Source: Nymphaea colorata
Lineage: Eukaryota > Streptophyta > Magnoliopsida > Nymphaeales > Nymphaeaceae
Direction of reading: 5' to 3'
NCBI RefSeq assembly: GCF_008831285.2
Contig: NC_045149.1
Span: forward strand, 13,666,629 to 13,730,628
Length of the DNA stretch: 64,000 nucleotides
Part shown: piece by piece, positions 22,771-34,045 of the stretch
Position numbering within the stretch: the stretch's first letter is position 1
Layout: each line of letters opens with the position of its first letter
Position numbers and translations under genes: made by a program
The notes under the pieces: generated by a model
Databases searched by the model: none
What the model was told of the DNA's origin: nothing
Seen by the model: only the letters and a program-made list of their open reading frames with translations

Positions 22771-25491
22771 GTGTGGGCAGTTGCCCAGCCTCACAAAATT
22801 AGTTTAATATATATGTTAATATTTTGATATATTTGATTGTTATACATGTAGGTGCCCCAAAGAAATTATAGGTATTGAATGAGTGCTCCCACCAGAAAAA
22901 ATTTCTGACTCCGCTAGTGGCTTGTGTACAGCCCTAGTTAGCACATGTGTGTCATGCAGAGAACATTATTTTCATTGTTAAGGTTATCCCCATATCAGTT
23001 TTGGACCATAGTGTTCTGGTGCTCAATATCTCAAATGGAAAAGGCCTCTTCAAGTTTTTCTCATGCTATGCTGAAAGTTTAAAATGTGTAGCTCTGTGAA
23101 GGATTGTTGGATGATGGTAGTGAGAGGTTGCGTTATGCTTAGATTGATTAGGAAACTTGAAATTACCAGATGAAAGCATGCAATACTTTGGAATGAATGA
23201 TGTTTTGGGGATGCTGGTCAGAAAGTGGAGGGAACAAAAGACAGCTTCTAAGTATTCAAAAAAGGGGAGATCATGTGTAGCTTCTTACATGATGATGACA
23301 CTACAAAAAAACCGCTTTTTACTGATGAGAGGAGCGACCAACGTCAGTAACAGTTGAACATACACTGACATGAAGTACAAGATGTAAATGTCATTGATAT
23401 ATAGATGGGTCAAACTGTAGTTTCAAAACATTAACAGAAGCTAGAAAATTTTCATTTCAGGGGTTTTCAAACTTTAACAGGGGCCGAAATATAATTTTTG
23501 AAAACTAATTTTCATAGAGGAGAAACTAAAATTTTTAAATTTTACAAGTAAAAGTTTCTTTTGGTGAGGGTGACCACAGAAAATGCAGCTTATGCAACAT
23601 CAGCTCATTGATGCTCATCGTTGATGAATGTGCTATTGGCTTTGGTCTTAAGAGTACTTTTTGTATTATGGAACGTTTTAGTTATAAATGATTTTTTTAT
23701 TTGTGTACGATGAGCTATTTTTTTTCCCCAAAAGTATTCTCTATTAGGGGGATCCAATGTCCTCAATGTGGTAGAACATATGGTTTTGACTTTCTCTGTT
23801 GTTCTTCATAAGTACTACACAATTATTGAAGCTAATATGTTTCGGAATCTGGCGATTTTAGTCTTTGAATATAGAACATAAAGGTTGAGCGAATTTGATT
23901 TTACACAAAAAAGTCTAGCATGTGCATCGTTTATCCTTTTCTTTTTTTGTTGTGGTAGGTGATTATGGTAACTATTTGTTAACCCCCCACTTGTTGATGA
24001 GAGTTGCCTTTTATTTGGCAGATCTCCATTTGTAGATACACACGCAAAGTTTTTCATTTTCTTTTGAGAATAACTTTTTAACTTGATGATATTATATTAT
24101 AGAGTTCCTTTTTTTTTATATGCTTTGAGGTCTTGCATGCCCTTGTCCCACACAGTTCGTTCACATCCTTATAATTGAAAGGCCATTATAATTTGCATTG
24201 CAAATGCATAAGGAACACATCTGATAATATTTACCTATATGTAGAAACTTCTTTTTTAGTAACAGTTTACTGAGTATTATGACTTTGAGAAATTTTGAAG
24301 GGTTCATTAGTAGTCTTAGCGCAGTTGTTTCAGAGTACTTGTAAGATTCTCCATACGGAAGCATTGTTCACTTCACCTTCAAGTTGTGTGGTAAAACAAA
24401 TCTATCAGAAATCACAATTGTGGACAGATAATTGAGTACATTAGGTTCAATCAAACACTCAGGAGAAGAGAGGATGACCGCTAGAATGAAGTTTTGATCA
24501 AGGTTGCTGCGCACTCAGATTTACCACAAAAGGATGTGGTGCTTATAAGTTCTTGCCAAGGGAATAATATTTTGAATCAGAAATATGCAATCAAAAGTGT
24601 ATGCAGATTACTTTGATCGCAGTACAAATGGAAGTGAGAACCAAGCAATGGTCTTCGAGATTTTTGAAGCTGTTGAGGCAAGATGTGCCTTGTGATTCTC
24701 TCTCTATTCAAGACGGACATCTGCTTGGTGCATCTGCACAATAATGAGTTCTATAATGTTTTTTCAGTAGCATTAGCAATTACCATTTGACCAATTACAC
24801 ATGCAAATTGGTCACTGTGCAACAACAATCTACAGTGAAAATAGTTATGATGAGAAACTGAATGTGAACAACTGTTAGGAGAATCAGCCATTTGTTGTTT
24901 TGTCATCATCTATTCTTCCTTGTACTCCTTGTAAACTAGAAGCTTCCAAAGTGCACGTGGAAGTAAGAAGAGATTGAAACTGGGATCTCAATTTGAGAGT
25001 GAGCCAGTCAATCCAGTCGGAAGTTCGCATATAAAAAATGCCCAAGAAGAGTTGATGATAGAATTGGGAGTGATTTCATATATTTTTGTTTTAATATCCC
25101 ATAACAATCAAAATTAATTTAAATAAAGTAGGCAAGCGAATAAAAAAAGTTCATCTCCTAGAGTTAAGCCATGTTACTGCCCATCTCCCAGCCAGAGACT
25201 GGTCTAAAAAATGCCCAATCTAACTCCTACTCTTTTTTGTTACCTAAAACAATGGAAGCTATAATATTTATGAAATCTAAACATTTAAAATTTGAAATTT
25301 TGCCCAGAATTTGACTAGACAAAACTTGGGTAGCATTTTGTTGTAAATTTTAGGGACTAAGAGAGAAAATTGGCCCTTCTTATCCATCATGAAAAGTTGA
25401 GCTTTCATTTGAATCTCAGGTTTCTCCAAGCCCAGTTTGAAATTACTGTGCCAAAAATAACAGTAAGAAATAGATAATGGCCTAGGGATAT
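22771..25491. other. Non-coding with a possible CACTA end
   Basis: Apart from the CACTA-like terminus at 23,299 and a short hAT-type remnant near 22,840-22,925, nothing is recognisable. Open frames are short and without motifs. Confidence 0.4.
23299..23345 (+). mobile_element. CACTA-type terminus, solitary
   Basis: CACTACAAAAAAACCGC followed by TTACTGATGAGAGG, with the core ACTGA/CAGT recurring just inside, resembles a CACTA transposon end with sub-terminal repeats. The other end was not found within several kilobases. Confidence 0.35.
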
Positions 25492-25602
25492 TTCATACGC
25501 ATGAACATGACCGGAAAACACAAGATCCACTTTGTGTTGCACAAACCATGATTCAAACATGACTCTCATGGTCTCTCCTTTCATGAAGTGGTAGTTGTTA
25601 CT
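25492..25602 (-). pseudogene. Purple acid phosphatase exon fragment
   Basis: Thirty-seven codons on the minus strand read [19 protein letters not shown], then [18 protein letters not shown]. This matches the C-terminal metallophosphoesterase part of plant purple acid phosphatases, including the GHVHAYE block whose histidines bind the second metal. The preceding exon, normally ending in a HAPWY/HAPMY-type motif with another metal histidine, is missing. Downstream the frame runs into unrelated sequence (ISLGHYLFL) without a splice donor at the expected place. No other exons were found on either side, so this is an isolated relic. Confidence 0.75.
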
Positions 25603-26100
25603 ATTAAAAGACAAGCGAGGCCCCAAGAGTTGTGCATAATCTGCAGGACACCCCGCCCAGCACCGGAAAGGACACCGGAACCTCATCTAGGAAAACCGAT
25701 AAGGGGAGGCTCTGCACCATGTGGGAGGGAGCCTAAATAGAGAGAGTGCCAAAAGATAGAACAGAAAAAGAAACAGCTTGTTTCCATGCAGTTATATATA
25801 CCTAATCGTTACTCTTGCTGTTAATAAATAACCAAATTGCTTGACTTTCTTAAAATGACATATGTTATCATGCAAGATACATGATCACGCACTTTGCAGT
25901 AACGAATTATGCAATCGGCAACCTACAAGTGCAATGCAGCATTCACATGTTAAATATGCATTTATTCAATACAGAAACTACATTTTTACTACCTTCTAGA
26001 ATTAAGCGGAAAAAAAAAAATGGAGGTTTGTAGCTCTATAGGGCTTTAATTTTTTTGTTGGTTATTTTGAACAGACCGTGCACACAAAAAAACAATAGTG
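25603..26100. other. Non-coding
   Basis: No further phosphatase exon and no other gene recognised. Confidence 0.4.
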
Positions 26101-26587
26101 GGTTTCGGCCATTTTTTAACCGTGAATCGTGTTGGAGACAAACTTTTACTGGAAATATGGAATTGGCAACAATGACCTTTTTGGCCTTCCACTTAGACAA
26201 GATCCCTAGCTAAATTTTTGGGGCAAGGAACTTTCTTGGGAGAATTTGAGTTCTTTAGGAAGCCACTGCGGGCAGGTCATAAAAAATGGGAAGCATTGGT
26301 TCATGCACTCATGACAGATATACTTATTAAGGCACTATCAAGCATAGTGCCTTTATAAGCATATCTGTCATGAGTGCATGAACCAATGCTTCCCATCTTT
26401 TACGACCTGCCAACAATGGCTTCACAAAGAACCCAAATCTCCCAGGGAGTTCTTCGCCCCAATTTTGTAGTAAATCTAACTAGGGTTCTTGTCTAAGTGG
26501 AATGTCGAAAATGTCAATGTTGCCAATCCCATATTTTCAGTAGAAGTTTGTTTCCAACACAAGTCATGGTTGGGAAATCGACGAAGC
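26101..26587. repeat. Near-perfect palindrome, arms about 240 bp, 5-base loop
   Basis: Left arm 26,101-26,338 and right arm 26,344-26,587 pair along their whole length. The centre is GGCACTAT-CAAGC-ATAGTGCC. A run of over 30 bases around GGAAGCATTGGTTCATGCAC is identical in both arms. Outer parts have more mismatches (GTGTTGGAGACAAAC against GTGTTGGAAACAAAC). The structure fits a foldback element or a young hairpin-RNA locus. A plus-strand open frame across 26,489-26,794 lies in and beyond the right arm and is not supported as a gene. Confidence 0.9.
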
Positions 26588-26780
26588 CTACCAGTCTCTT
26601 TCTGCACGGCCCTCCATGGGCATTTTTCCATCATTTTTTCTCCTGCATTTCATTATTATTTTCCGTCTGGTCAAATTATTTACGTCCTAATTAGTACATT
26701 TAAACAAATGAAAAAGGCACCAACAATCAATCTGAGGAGAGAGAGAGGGAGCAGGCGCAGAGCCGCTGCTCCCTCCTCTT

Positions 26781-27375
26781 GTACTGTGATATGAATGAGT
26801 TAGGGTTAAAGCTGATTAATAAATGTATCAAGGAGGGGCGGTGGGTTGAGATCTGGTAAACCAACGTCACGGGGTCCCGTTTGAAGCCCTATTTCCACCT
26901 TGAAAATACTCCAAAAAGCTGCAAAAAATTTCCAATCCCACTCAACTCTGAAACGACGTCTACAGAATCCCCTGGCAACCTTCATCCAGAATCCGCTCGT
27001 TACCAGCCCCACAAGCCCTCCGATCCTCAAACTGGAAGCCAGAGAGAGAGGATGAGAAGACAGAGGTAGAGCCTATTCTGGATGGGAGGGCTCCCTCCAA
27101 TCCCTCTTTCTCTCTGGCTTCCAGTTTGAGGATCGGAGGGCTCATGGGGCTGGTAACGAGTGGATTCTGGATGAAGGTTGCCGGGGGATTCTCTAGATGT
27201 CGTTTCAGAGTTGAGTGGGATTGGAAATTTTTTGTGGCTTTTTGGAGTATTTTCAAGGTGGAAATAGGGCTTCAAACGGGACCCCACGACGTTGGTTTAC
27301 CAGATCTCAACCCACCGCCCCTCCTTGATACATTTATTAATCAGCTTTAACCCTAACTCGTTCATATCGCAGTAC
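26781..27375. repeat. Long inverted repeat, arms about 270 bp, 53-base spacer
   Basis: Left arm 26,781-27,050 begins GTACTGTGATATGAATGAG, and right arm 27,104-27,375 ends CTCGTTCATATCGCAGTAC. The arms differ by only a few substitutions. Each arm carries a 74-codon open frame reading outward from the centre (26,806-27,030 minus; 27,126-27,350 plus) with almost the same peptide (MRIGGL.GLVTSGFWMKVA). The peptide has no recognised domain and no other copy is in the window. Confidence 0.9.
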
Positions 27376-28185
27376 AATCAGCTTTAACCTTAACTCGTGA
27401 CATTCCTTGATCTGATTGGCATTTTAGTGGAAATGGACATATCAATTTACTAAAGTATATATATTTATATATATCTCTTTCCAATTGAACTAACATATAT
27501 CAAAATTGGCCTATGCATATGTGCCCATGCACAGACCCATATGCATGACACGTACCTTTGGAAGTGGGGAATCAGATACAACTTTTTTTATTTGTATTTG
27601 AATCTGAATATGTGAATATCCAAAAAAGCGGATATAACTAATGACATATCTGATTCAAATCAGATCTGTTGACATTCCTACTGCCAGAACATCTATATAA
27701 GACTTTGCACTAACATCTATATAAGAATCTACACAAAAGGCTAACTATCCTTCACTATTATAGGGTTGCCCTTAAAGCAAGCTGGGATCTAATGTGTCCA
27801 TCATCAACTCTTCTTGGGCATTTTATATAAAAAAAATATATTTAAAAGTAATAAGTGCTGGTATCCATGGGCAACAAGTGGCATCTATGTATCGGTGTAT
27901 GAGCCGAATTGGCTTGGCACATATTGATTTTGAATGGGCCAATTAAAACAACATTAATGTTACAACCATATAAAAAATGTTTATTTTTTAGGGGCAAAAA
28001 TATAGTTGTCACGCAAAAATTCATCCATGAAGAGATATATTGTCAAGGTACCTCACTAAAACGTTAGCTCAAGATTAAGTACCGTAACGCCATTCATGCT
28101 GACATAAGTTGCACAAAATGCTCCTTGTACTATTTCTACTCATCATCCTCACACTTTATTAGATTATTCATAGAAGTACATAATA
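27376..28185. other. Non-coding with a decayed dispersed repeat
   Basis: The stretch 27,560-27,690 (GTGAATATCCAAAAAAGCGG) is related to the repeat at 63,030-63,455. No downstream beta-expansin exons were found here, although this is where they would lie for the exon at 28,417. Confidence 0.5.
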
Positions 28186-28380
28186 AGGGGCGGAGCTAAG
28201 AATTTTTCGTTGCAAAAAGGATGAATTATAGTTTCAAAATTTTAATAGGAACTGAAACATACTTTTAAATTTTTTTATATGCTTTAAATTAAAATTTTTA
28301 AAATTTAGTGAAATTTTGATTTTTTTTAAAAGTATGAGGGGGGCATCTTGGCCCTTGCCGGCCCCTACAGCCTCTGCCCA
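28186..28380. mobile_element. hAT-like MITE relative
   Basis: It starts AGGGGCGGAGCTAAGAA and ends CCTACAGCCTCTGCCCA, imperfect inverted ends of the same general type as 5,094-5,285. The interior is AT-rich with TTATAGTTTCAAAATTTTAA, shared with that element. The target duplication is not convincing. It sits within about 40 bases of the expansin exon's donor. Confidence 0.45.
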
Positions 28381-28416
28381 TGTATAATATGAGTAAATCA
28401 GAATAATTAGCATCAC

Positions 28417-28580
28417 CTCCAGCACCATCAGGACTTCCATACCATGTTGTTCCAGCCGACAACCAACCGGCATCGTCGGCCACTGTAAATCTTCTTTTCA
28501 GCTTAGAAGCAAAGGTCGAATGAAAGAGATAAGATTGAGACATGAGGAAGATAAGGGGAGAAGATGTTGGAAGCAGCCAT
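28417..28580 (-). pseudogene. Beta-expansin, exon 1 only, frameshifted (copy 3)
   Basis: The ATG at 28,580 opens a signal-peptide-like stretch (MAASNIFSPYLPHVSILSLS). After a one-base shift the frame continues SKLKRRFTVADDAGWLS, then AGTTWYGSPDGAGG, the conserved start of the mature beta-expansin (ATWYG.P.GAG). A splice donor (GGAG/GTGATG) follows at 28,416. Expansins loosen cell walls; group-1 beta-expansins are often pollen proteins. The six-cysteine and DPBB regions, HFD motif and C-terminal domain are not present downstream, where a MITE lies instead. The frameshift plus loss of later exons make it a relic. Confidence 0.65.
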
Positions 28581-28589
28581 GACTTATAT

Positions 28590-29250
28590 GAAACAATGAC
28601 CGGTTGCTGCTAGATCACCACTGCAGAGGGGAAAGGAAGGGGGCTAGGTTAATTTGTACACATATGATATGAAGGAAGGTCAGGGTGGTATATATAGATG
28701 AAATGGAGACACTACCCACTGCAACTCTCCTGAACCCATATCGACATTTCTTCAATGGTTTTAGTGGAGCCCAAGCTTGCTGCAGCTTAAATTTCTTTGG
28801 ATGGTTATTCAGTAATGGGTGGCTGGCCGATGGTTTCATTTATGATGCTATTAGATTATAATCAATAACTTCCTTTTGGATATATTTAAAAACAAAAGCA
28901 TATGAATTTACTTTCCTACTCATAATTGAGAGCAATCTTTAGTTTCCTCGCTCATTCTTTTACCTAGTTAATGAGAGCTGTCTTCTGTTATTCAGGAAAA
29001 GAGTTTGATTGGGAAAGGGAGACAAAGGGGGAGATTTCTTAAATCATTTCCTTTTTCTTTCAAATATAACTAGATTCAAAAATTAATTTGAGACCTTTCT
29101 AAAAAAATTCCACTTTATTTGCTATTTCCTGTAACAGTTTTCTATTTTAATTATTTCAGATAATAAACCCTTTTTTAGAAAACATTTCAACACATCCATC
29201 CTTCAGTCCACCTATATAGGCAACTTAAGAGGGCCCTTGGTAGTAGTGTC
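28590..29250 (-). repeat. Expansin-type upstream region, copy 3, interrupted by copia B
   Basis: Aligned with copies 1, 2 and 4. It is cut at 29,251 by the LTR of copia copy B; in copies 1 and 2 the sequence continues past this point (TTGGTAATAGTGTTTGTAC), so the element inserted into this region. Confidence 0.65.
28687..28697 (-). promoter_or_regulatory. TATA-like box upstream of expansin exon 1
   Basis: CTATATATACC on the minus strand, about 110 bases upstream of the exon-1 ATG. Related TATA-like strings occur at the matching place in copies 1 and 2 (CTATATAG) and in weaker form in copy 4. Confidence 0.4.
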
Positions 29251-29251
29251 T

Positions 29252-29631
29252 ATAAAGATCTGAAAGACGAATCAGAGAAGAAAGAATATGTGTGGTTCGG
29301 CATGAGTGCCTACATTCATGAAAGACGAATCAGAGAAGAAAGAATATGTGTGGTTCGGCATGAGTGCCTACATCCATGGAAAACAGGAGAGAACTTGTTG
29401 CAATATATTTTTCTATGTTGTTTCACTCTACAATCATCATTCTTTATAGTGAGTGAATACAATAGTTACAAAGAGAATGAGTAAGAAATTATGGAAGTAA
29501 TCATTATTGGCAACCCATTGTAGGCAACTTTTAATGTAAGCAACACCATCCAACTAATCATGGAAATACCATGATTAGTGGATCTAGAATCAAAGTTGTC
29601 AGAACGAGCCTCCTGAAGATCTGTCTCAACA
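29252..29631 (-). repeat. 3' LTR of copia copy B
   Basis: On the minus strand it starts TGTTGAGACAG directly after the polypurine tract (ACTTGAGGGAGAG, 29,632-29,644), the usual plant copia junction. It ends near TCTTTA at 29,253. A 58-base segment (GAAAGACGAATCAGAGAAG onward) is tandemly repeated at 29,262-29,319 and 29,320-29,377, absent from the copy A LTR. Confidence 0.85.
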
Positions 29632-31243
29632 CTCTCCCTCAAGTTGGGAGTGTATGTTAACGACTCCCAAGTTGATCATAGTGCTCCTAAGCTTTTCTCT
29701 GGTAACTGCTTTGGTGAAGATATCAGCATGTTGCTCTTCACTTCTAAGAAAAGGAGTGACGATTTCTTTGTTTTGAACCTTCTCGTGTATAAAATGGCAA
29801 TCAATTTCAATATGCTTCATCCTTTCATGAAAAACTGAGTTTTCATAAAAGGACGTGTTTGTTCAAAAACCCATTTCCTTTAGCATCTCCTTGAGCCAAG
29901 TGAGTTCGCAAGTGGTGTTTGCCATTGCTCTATATTCGGCTTTGGCGCTAGATCTTGAAATCACTTTCTGTTTTTTACTTTTCCATGAGACTACTTTGCC
30001 ACCATCCATAATGCAAAACCCTGTAGTTGATTTTCTGTCAGATACACTTCCAGCCCAGTTTGCATCTGAAAAACCTTCTATATCAATATTTCTATTTCTC
30101 TTCATCCAAATGCCAGGTCCTAGAGCTTCTTTTAAATATCTTAAGATTCAATCAATAGCATAGAAATGAGCTCGTTGGGGGGCATGCATATATTTTCTCA
30201 CTTCACTGACTGCAAAGGTAATGTCAAGGCTTGTAACTATCAAATATATCAATTTTCCAACAATCCGTTGATACTACTTTGCATCTTGTATTGATTCTCC
30301 ATGATCTTTCTTGTCAAGTTTGTGATTTACCTCTATAGGTGTGACTGCTGGCTTCGCTCCAAGTTTCCCTGTTTCCTTAAACAGATCAAGAGTGTATTTC
30401 CTTTGGATAAGTATATACCTTTTTTGGAGTGACTTACCTCTATTCCTAGGAAGCATTTCAATATTCCTGGGTCATTTATCTTGAACTTTTGATGGAGATA
30501 TCATTTGATCTTCTCTACTATACTCTTGGAATCACCTATGATGACAGTATCATCTACATACACAATAACAAAAACAGTTTTATTTTGGTAATGATAAATG
30601 AATAAAGAGTTGTCTGAGACACTGCCTTTGTACCCAAATTCGATCAAGGCAGAACTAAGCTTTGAGTACCAAGCTTGCGGGGACTGATTGAGTCCATAGA
30701 AGGACTTTTTTGAATTTGAAAACAAGATTTTTCTGGTTTTCATAATTGAGTCCCTGCGTGATCTTCATATAAACTTCTTCTTGTAAATCACCCTGAAGCA
30801 AAACGTCTTTTTACGTCAAGTTGAAATAAATCCCACTCAAAATTGCAGGCAATAGATACTAGGGTACGAAGAATTGTCATTTTTGCCATTGGAGCGCAGG
30901 CTTTCGTATAGTCAATGCCTTCCATCTGAGAGAAGCCTCGAGCAACCAGGTGGGCTTTATGTCTGTCAAGAGTCCCATCACTATGAAATTTCAATTTAAA
31001 AACCCATTTACAACTGACGGGGTTTTTACCTAGAGGAAGAGAGACGAGTTCCCATGTATCATTTTTTGTTAGGGCATCTAATTCATCCTTTATGGCATTT
31101 TTCCAACAAGAATCTTGAAAGGCCTCTTCAAATGTCCCTGGTTCAGAAATATTGTTTAGTTGCATGAAGAACGCTGTGTGAGTATGAGAAAATGCACCAT
31201 AGTTAATGCAATCTTCGATCAGATATTTAACTGCACTGCTCAT
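29632..31243 (-). pseudogene. Copia reverse transcriptase and RNase H remnant (copy B)
   Basis: RNase H pieces: DANWAGSVSDRKSTTGF and [13 protein letters not shown] at 29,863-30,105, then KHIEIDCHFIHEKV and HADIFTKAV to 29,632. The YCDN box is deleted by a loss of about 30 bases near 29,846. RT pieces: NDTWELVSLPLGKNP to FQLDVK at 30,788-31,243 and the intact catalytic box VYVDDTVIIG at about 30,545-30,570. The frame shifts just after FQLDVK. Catalytic motifs are better kept than in copy A, but the protein cannot be read through. Confidence 0.85.
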
Positions 31244-32561
31244 AGCAAAATCTTTGTATCGTTCTGGCTGTTGACGAATTCTTTCTGATCGTCAAAGAAT
31301 GTTCCCTTGTTGTGTCTCTGTTGCAATGACTTGCTGTGAGTGATGTTGGCAAATTCTTTCTGATCCCCGAAGGATGTTTTCTTGCTATGTTTCAGTTGCA
31401 GTGACTTGCCGTGAGTCACTATGGTATCTTCATTATTTTGAACTTGAATAGGAGCTTTACAATTCTCAACGTCAGCCATAGGTAAGACATTAGGGAGGGG
31501 GAGAGACTAAAATTTTGAGTTTATTTTCTCCATTTGAGGATGTTTTTCAAAATAGACTTGCGACTCCTCTTGAGGACGTTTTTCCAAATATGCTTGTGAC
31601 TCATCAAATCTAACATCACAAGATACATACATTTTTCTTGAAACCACATCAAAGCATCTATACCCTTTTTTGGTTGGAGAATATCCGAGGAAGACACATT
31701 TTATCGCACGATGCTACCAAACTTTCTAAGATGTTCAATAGAGTGTTTCGTTTTTTTTAGAACTTCAATAGGAGATCTATTTTCCAGGTAGCATCTTGGT
31801 TGCCTATTTATAATATAGTTAGCTGCTGAAATCACTTCACTCCAAAAACGTTATGTTCCATTATTTTGGAAAAGCAATGCACGGGTCACTTCAAGCAAAT
31901 GCCTATTTCTTCATTTAGAAACTCTGTTCTACTGAGGTATTTCTCAACATATAGTCTGGTGGTGTATACCAGCCTCATTAACAAAGCATTCAAATTGTTG
32001 TTTACATATGCAGTCCCATTATCAGTCTATAGGGTTTTGATTTTTGTCCAGAACCGAGTGACCACCATGTTGTAAAATATTTGAAATTTAGAAAACACCT
32101 CGTCCTTGGTTTTTAGGAAATATATCCAACCCACTCGAGAACATTCATCAACGAAAGATAAGTAGTACTTAAAACCATCATATGAAACAATAGGGGCTGG
32201 TCCCCAAACATCCGAGTGAACAATCTCAAACATAGACTTAGTAATACTGTTAGAAGAAGAAGGTGGTCGGATTAATTTAACATACCAGCACACCTCACAA
32301 ATATTGCAATCAAAAGAATTCGAGGCTTCAAGAAATTTAACATATAAATTGATGGAATCCCCAACCTCAAATGCCATTTTCTCCTTCAGTTTTGTTTGTA
32401 TTTGCAGCGAGTGCCTTATTTCTGTAATTCAAATAATAAAGACCGCAAAATTCATCTCCTTCACCAATCGTCCTCTCGGTGATCCGATCCTGAAACACAA
32501 CCTTTGAGGGCGAAAAAGTCACATTGCAATTATAAGCCTTTGTTATTTTACTGATTGACAT
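31244..32561 (-). pseudogene. Copia integrase remnant (copy B)
   Basis: Open stretch 32,027-32,377 reads CNICEVCWYVKLIRPP, then IVHSDVWGPAPIVSYDGF and DECSRVGWIYFLKTKDEVF, the integrase N-terminal half. It keeps about 40 bases (VKLIRPPSSS) that copy A has lost. The second catalytic block is degraded. The pre-integrase histidine motif is replaced by VGDSINLYVKFLEAS, as in copy A. Confidence 0.75.
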
Positions 32562-32679
32562 GAGATTTGAAGTGAAAACAGGTATATATAAACATCAATA
32601 GGACCCTTCTTCTCAAAAAACTTTGCTACTCCTTTTCCTCTGACATTATCTTTACCCCCGTTAGCTATAGTAACAGGTT

Positions 32680-33960
32680 TTATATACGAGACATCTTCAA
32701 TGTCCTTAAAATATTTTTAGAACCAGCCATGTTGTCTGATGCACCAGAATCTATTATCCAAATATGATAAAAAACTACACGTACCTGCATCGTCGCCACT
32801 TTCGTTGGTAGCCCGAGTTTCTGAATTTGTTTGACAAAGTTTTGTAGTAGTTGAGTTAGCTTTTCCATTGTCACCGGTTTCTCTTTCTGATCATCATGAA
32901 AAGCATGGGCAGCCTTGCATCGTCCTTCATCATTTCGATTTTCTGTTTAGCTTCCAACATTTTTCTTTGGTTTGATTTTCTTTCTTGCAATAGGTACAAT
33001 TTTTTTTTTCCTTTTTAGTCTAGATGAGATGAGAAACCAGAAAATATACTAACAACCTCCTGTTCGGACACCATCGCTGCTTGAGAGTCATTGATCTCCT
33101 CAGTTCTGTTGAGAAGATTCATAATTTGACGATGAGTTTCCTCACGCATAATGATAGCGCAGATGGTACTCAGTTTGGGAACTTCCGATGACATGAGAAA
33201 CTTGATTGCACAGTGGCTCACATACGGGTTTCATTGATCTCCTCAGTTCTTTTGAGAGGATTCACAATTTGACGATGAGTTTCCTCACGCATAATGATAT
33301 AGCAGACGGTACTCAGTTTGGGAACTTCTGATGACATGAGAAACTTGATTGCACAGTGGCTCATATACGGGTTTCAGTCCAGCCAACACCTGAAAAGATT
33401 TTTCATCCTCGCAATTTTTCTGAAGAGTCACAACGTCAGTCCCAACAAGGGTATAGGATTCCCATTCATCCCATAAGGCACGAAGCTGTCCAAGATATTC
33501 TGCATAGGCCATATTTCCTTGTTTGAGCTTGTTGATTTCTTGCACTACTTGAAATCTTTGAGCGACATTGTATTGCTTGTATAGAGATCCCGAGCTGCCT
33601 CCCACACTTTTTTGGCAGTTTCGAGGAAATAGAATCCATGAGCAATGGTTTTTTCCATGGAATTGAAAAGCCATGACATAAGAGTATGGTCATTTGACTC
33701 CCATTCAGCAAGTTTCGGATCATCATCAGCAGGTTTTGGTTTGCAGCCATGACCGAGTCTAGACTTTCCACTCAGGAAAGGTTTAGCAGATTTCGCCCAG
33801 GTAATGTAATTGAACCCAATGATGGATTCAGTAGTGATTTTCAGTGCAGGGTTAACACTGTCCTGCAGCTATTGCTGAGGCCAATCCCCTGCTCCTTGTG
33901 ACTGAGATCCATCTGCCATGATAGTCTGATGAAAGGAACCTTCAATGTCACATGAACCTG
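32680..33960 (-). pseudogene. Copia gag and protease remnant (copy B)
   Basis: Gag core at 33,285-33,770 (QGNMAYAEYLGQLRALWDEW), knuckle CTYCKKENQTKEKC near 32,945-32,995 (histidine replaced by Q), protease DSGASDNM near 32,740-32,775. The gag tandem duplication is present with a 144-base period (33,124 and 33,268), and its first repeat is complete here (EINDSQAAMVSEQE at 33,015-33,110). Confidence 0.8.
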
Positions 33961-34045
33961 GCTCTGATACCGTAAAGATGAGAAAGATGAATTAGAGAAC
34001 AAAGAATATACGTTGTTTGGCATGAGTGTCTACATCCATGGGAAG

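Larger units (their letters stand above)
29252..34045 (-). mobile_element. Ty1/copia retrotransposon, copy B (3' LTR intact, 5' LTR mostly deleted)
   Basis: Minus-strand element with the same order as copy A. The 3' LTR and polypurine tract are at the low-coordinate end, and gag and the primer-binding site at the high end (about 33,961-33,972). About 505 bases present in copy A between 4,103 and 4,607 are missing at 34,043, removing most of the 5' LTR and adjacent sequence. With its 5' LTR gone it has no promoter and is incapable of copying itself. Its coding parts are also shifted. Confidence 0.9.

Noticed and set aside
26489-26794. 101-codon plus-strand ORF
   Set aside because: Spans the right arm of a palindrome and low-complexity GAGAGA sequence; no motif.
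28178-28390. 8-base target duplication for the MITE at 28,186
   Set aside because: Candidate flanks (ACATAATA and TATAATAT or GTATAATA) only match after shifting the element end; not convincing.
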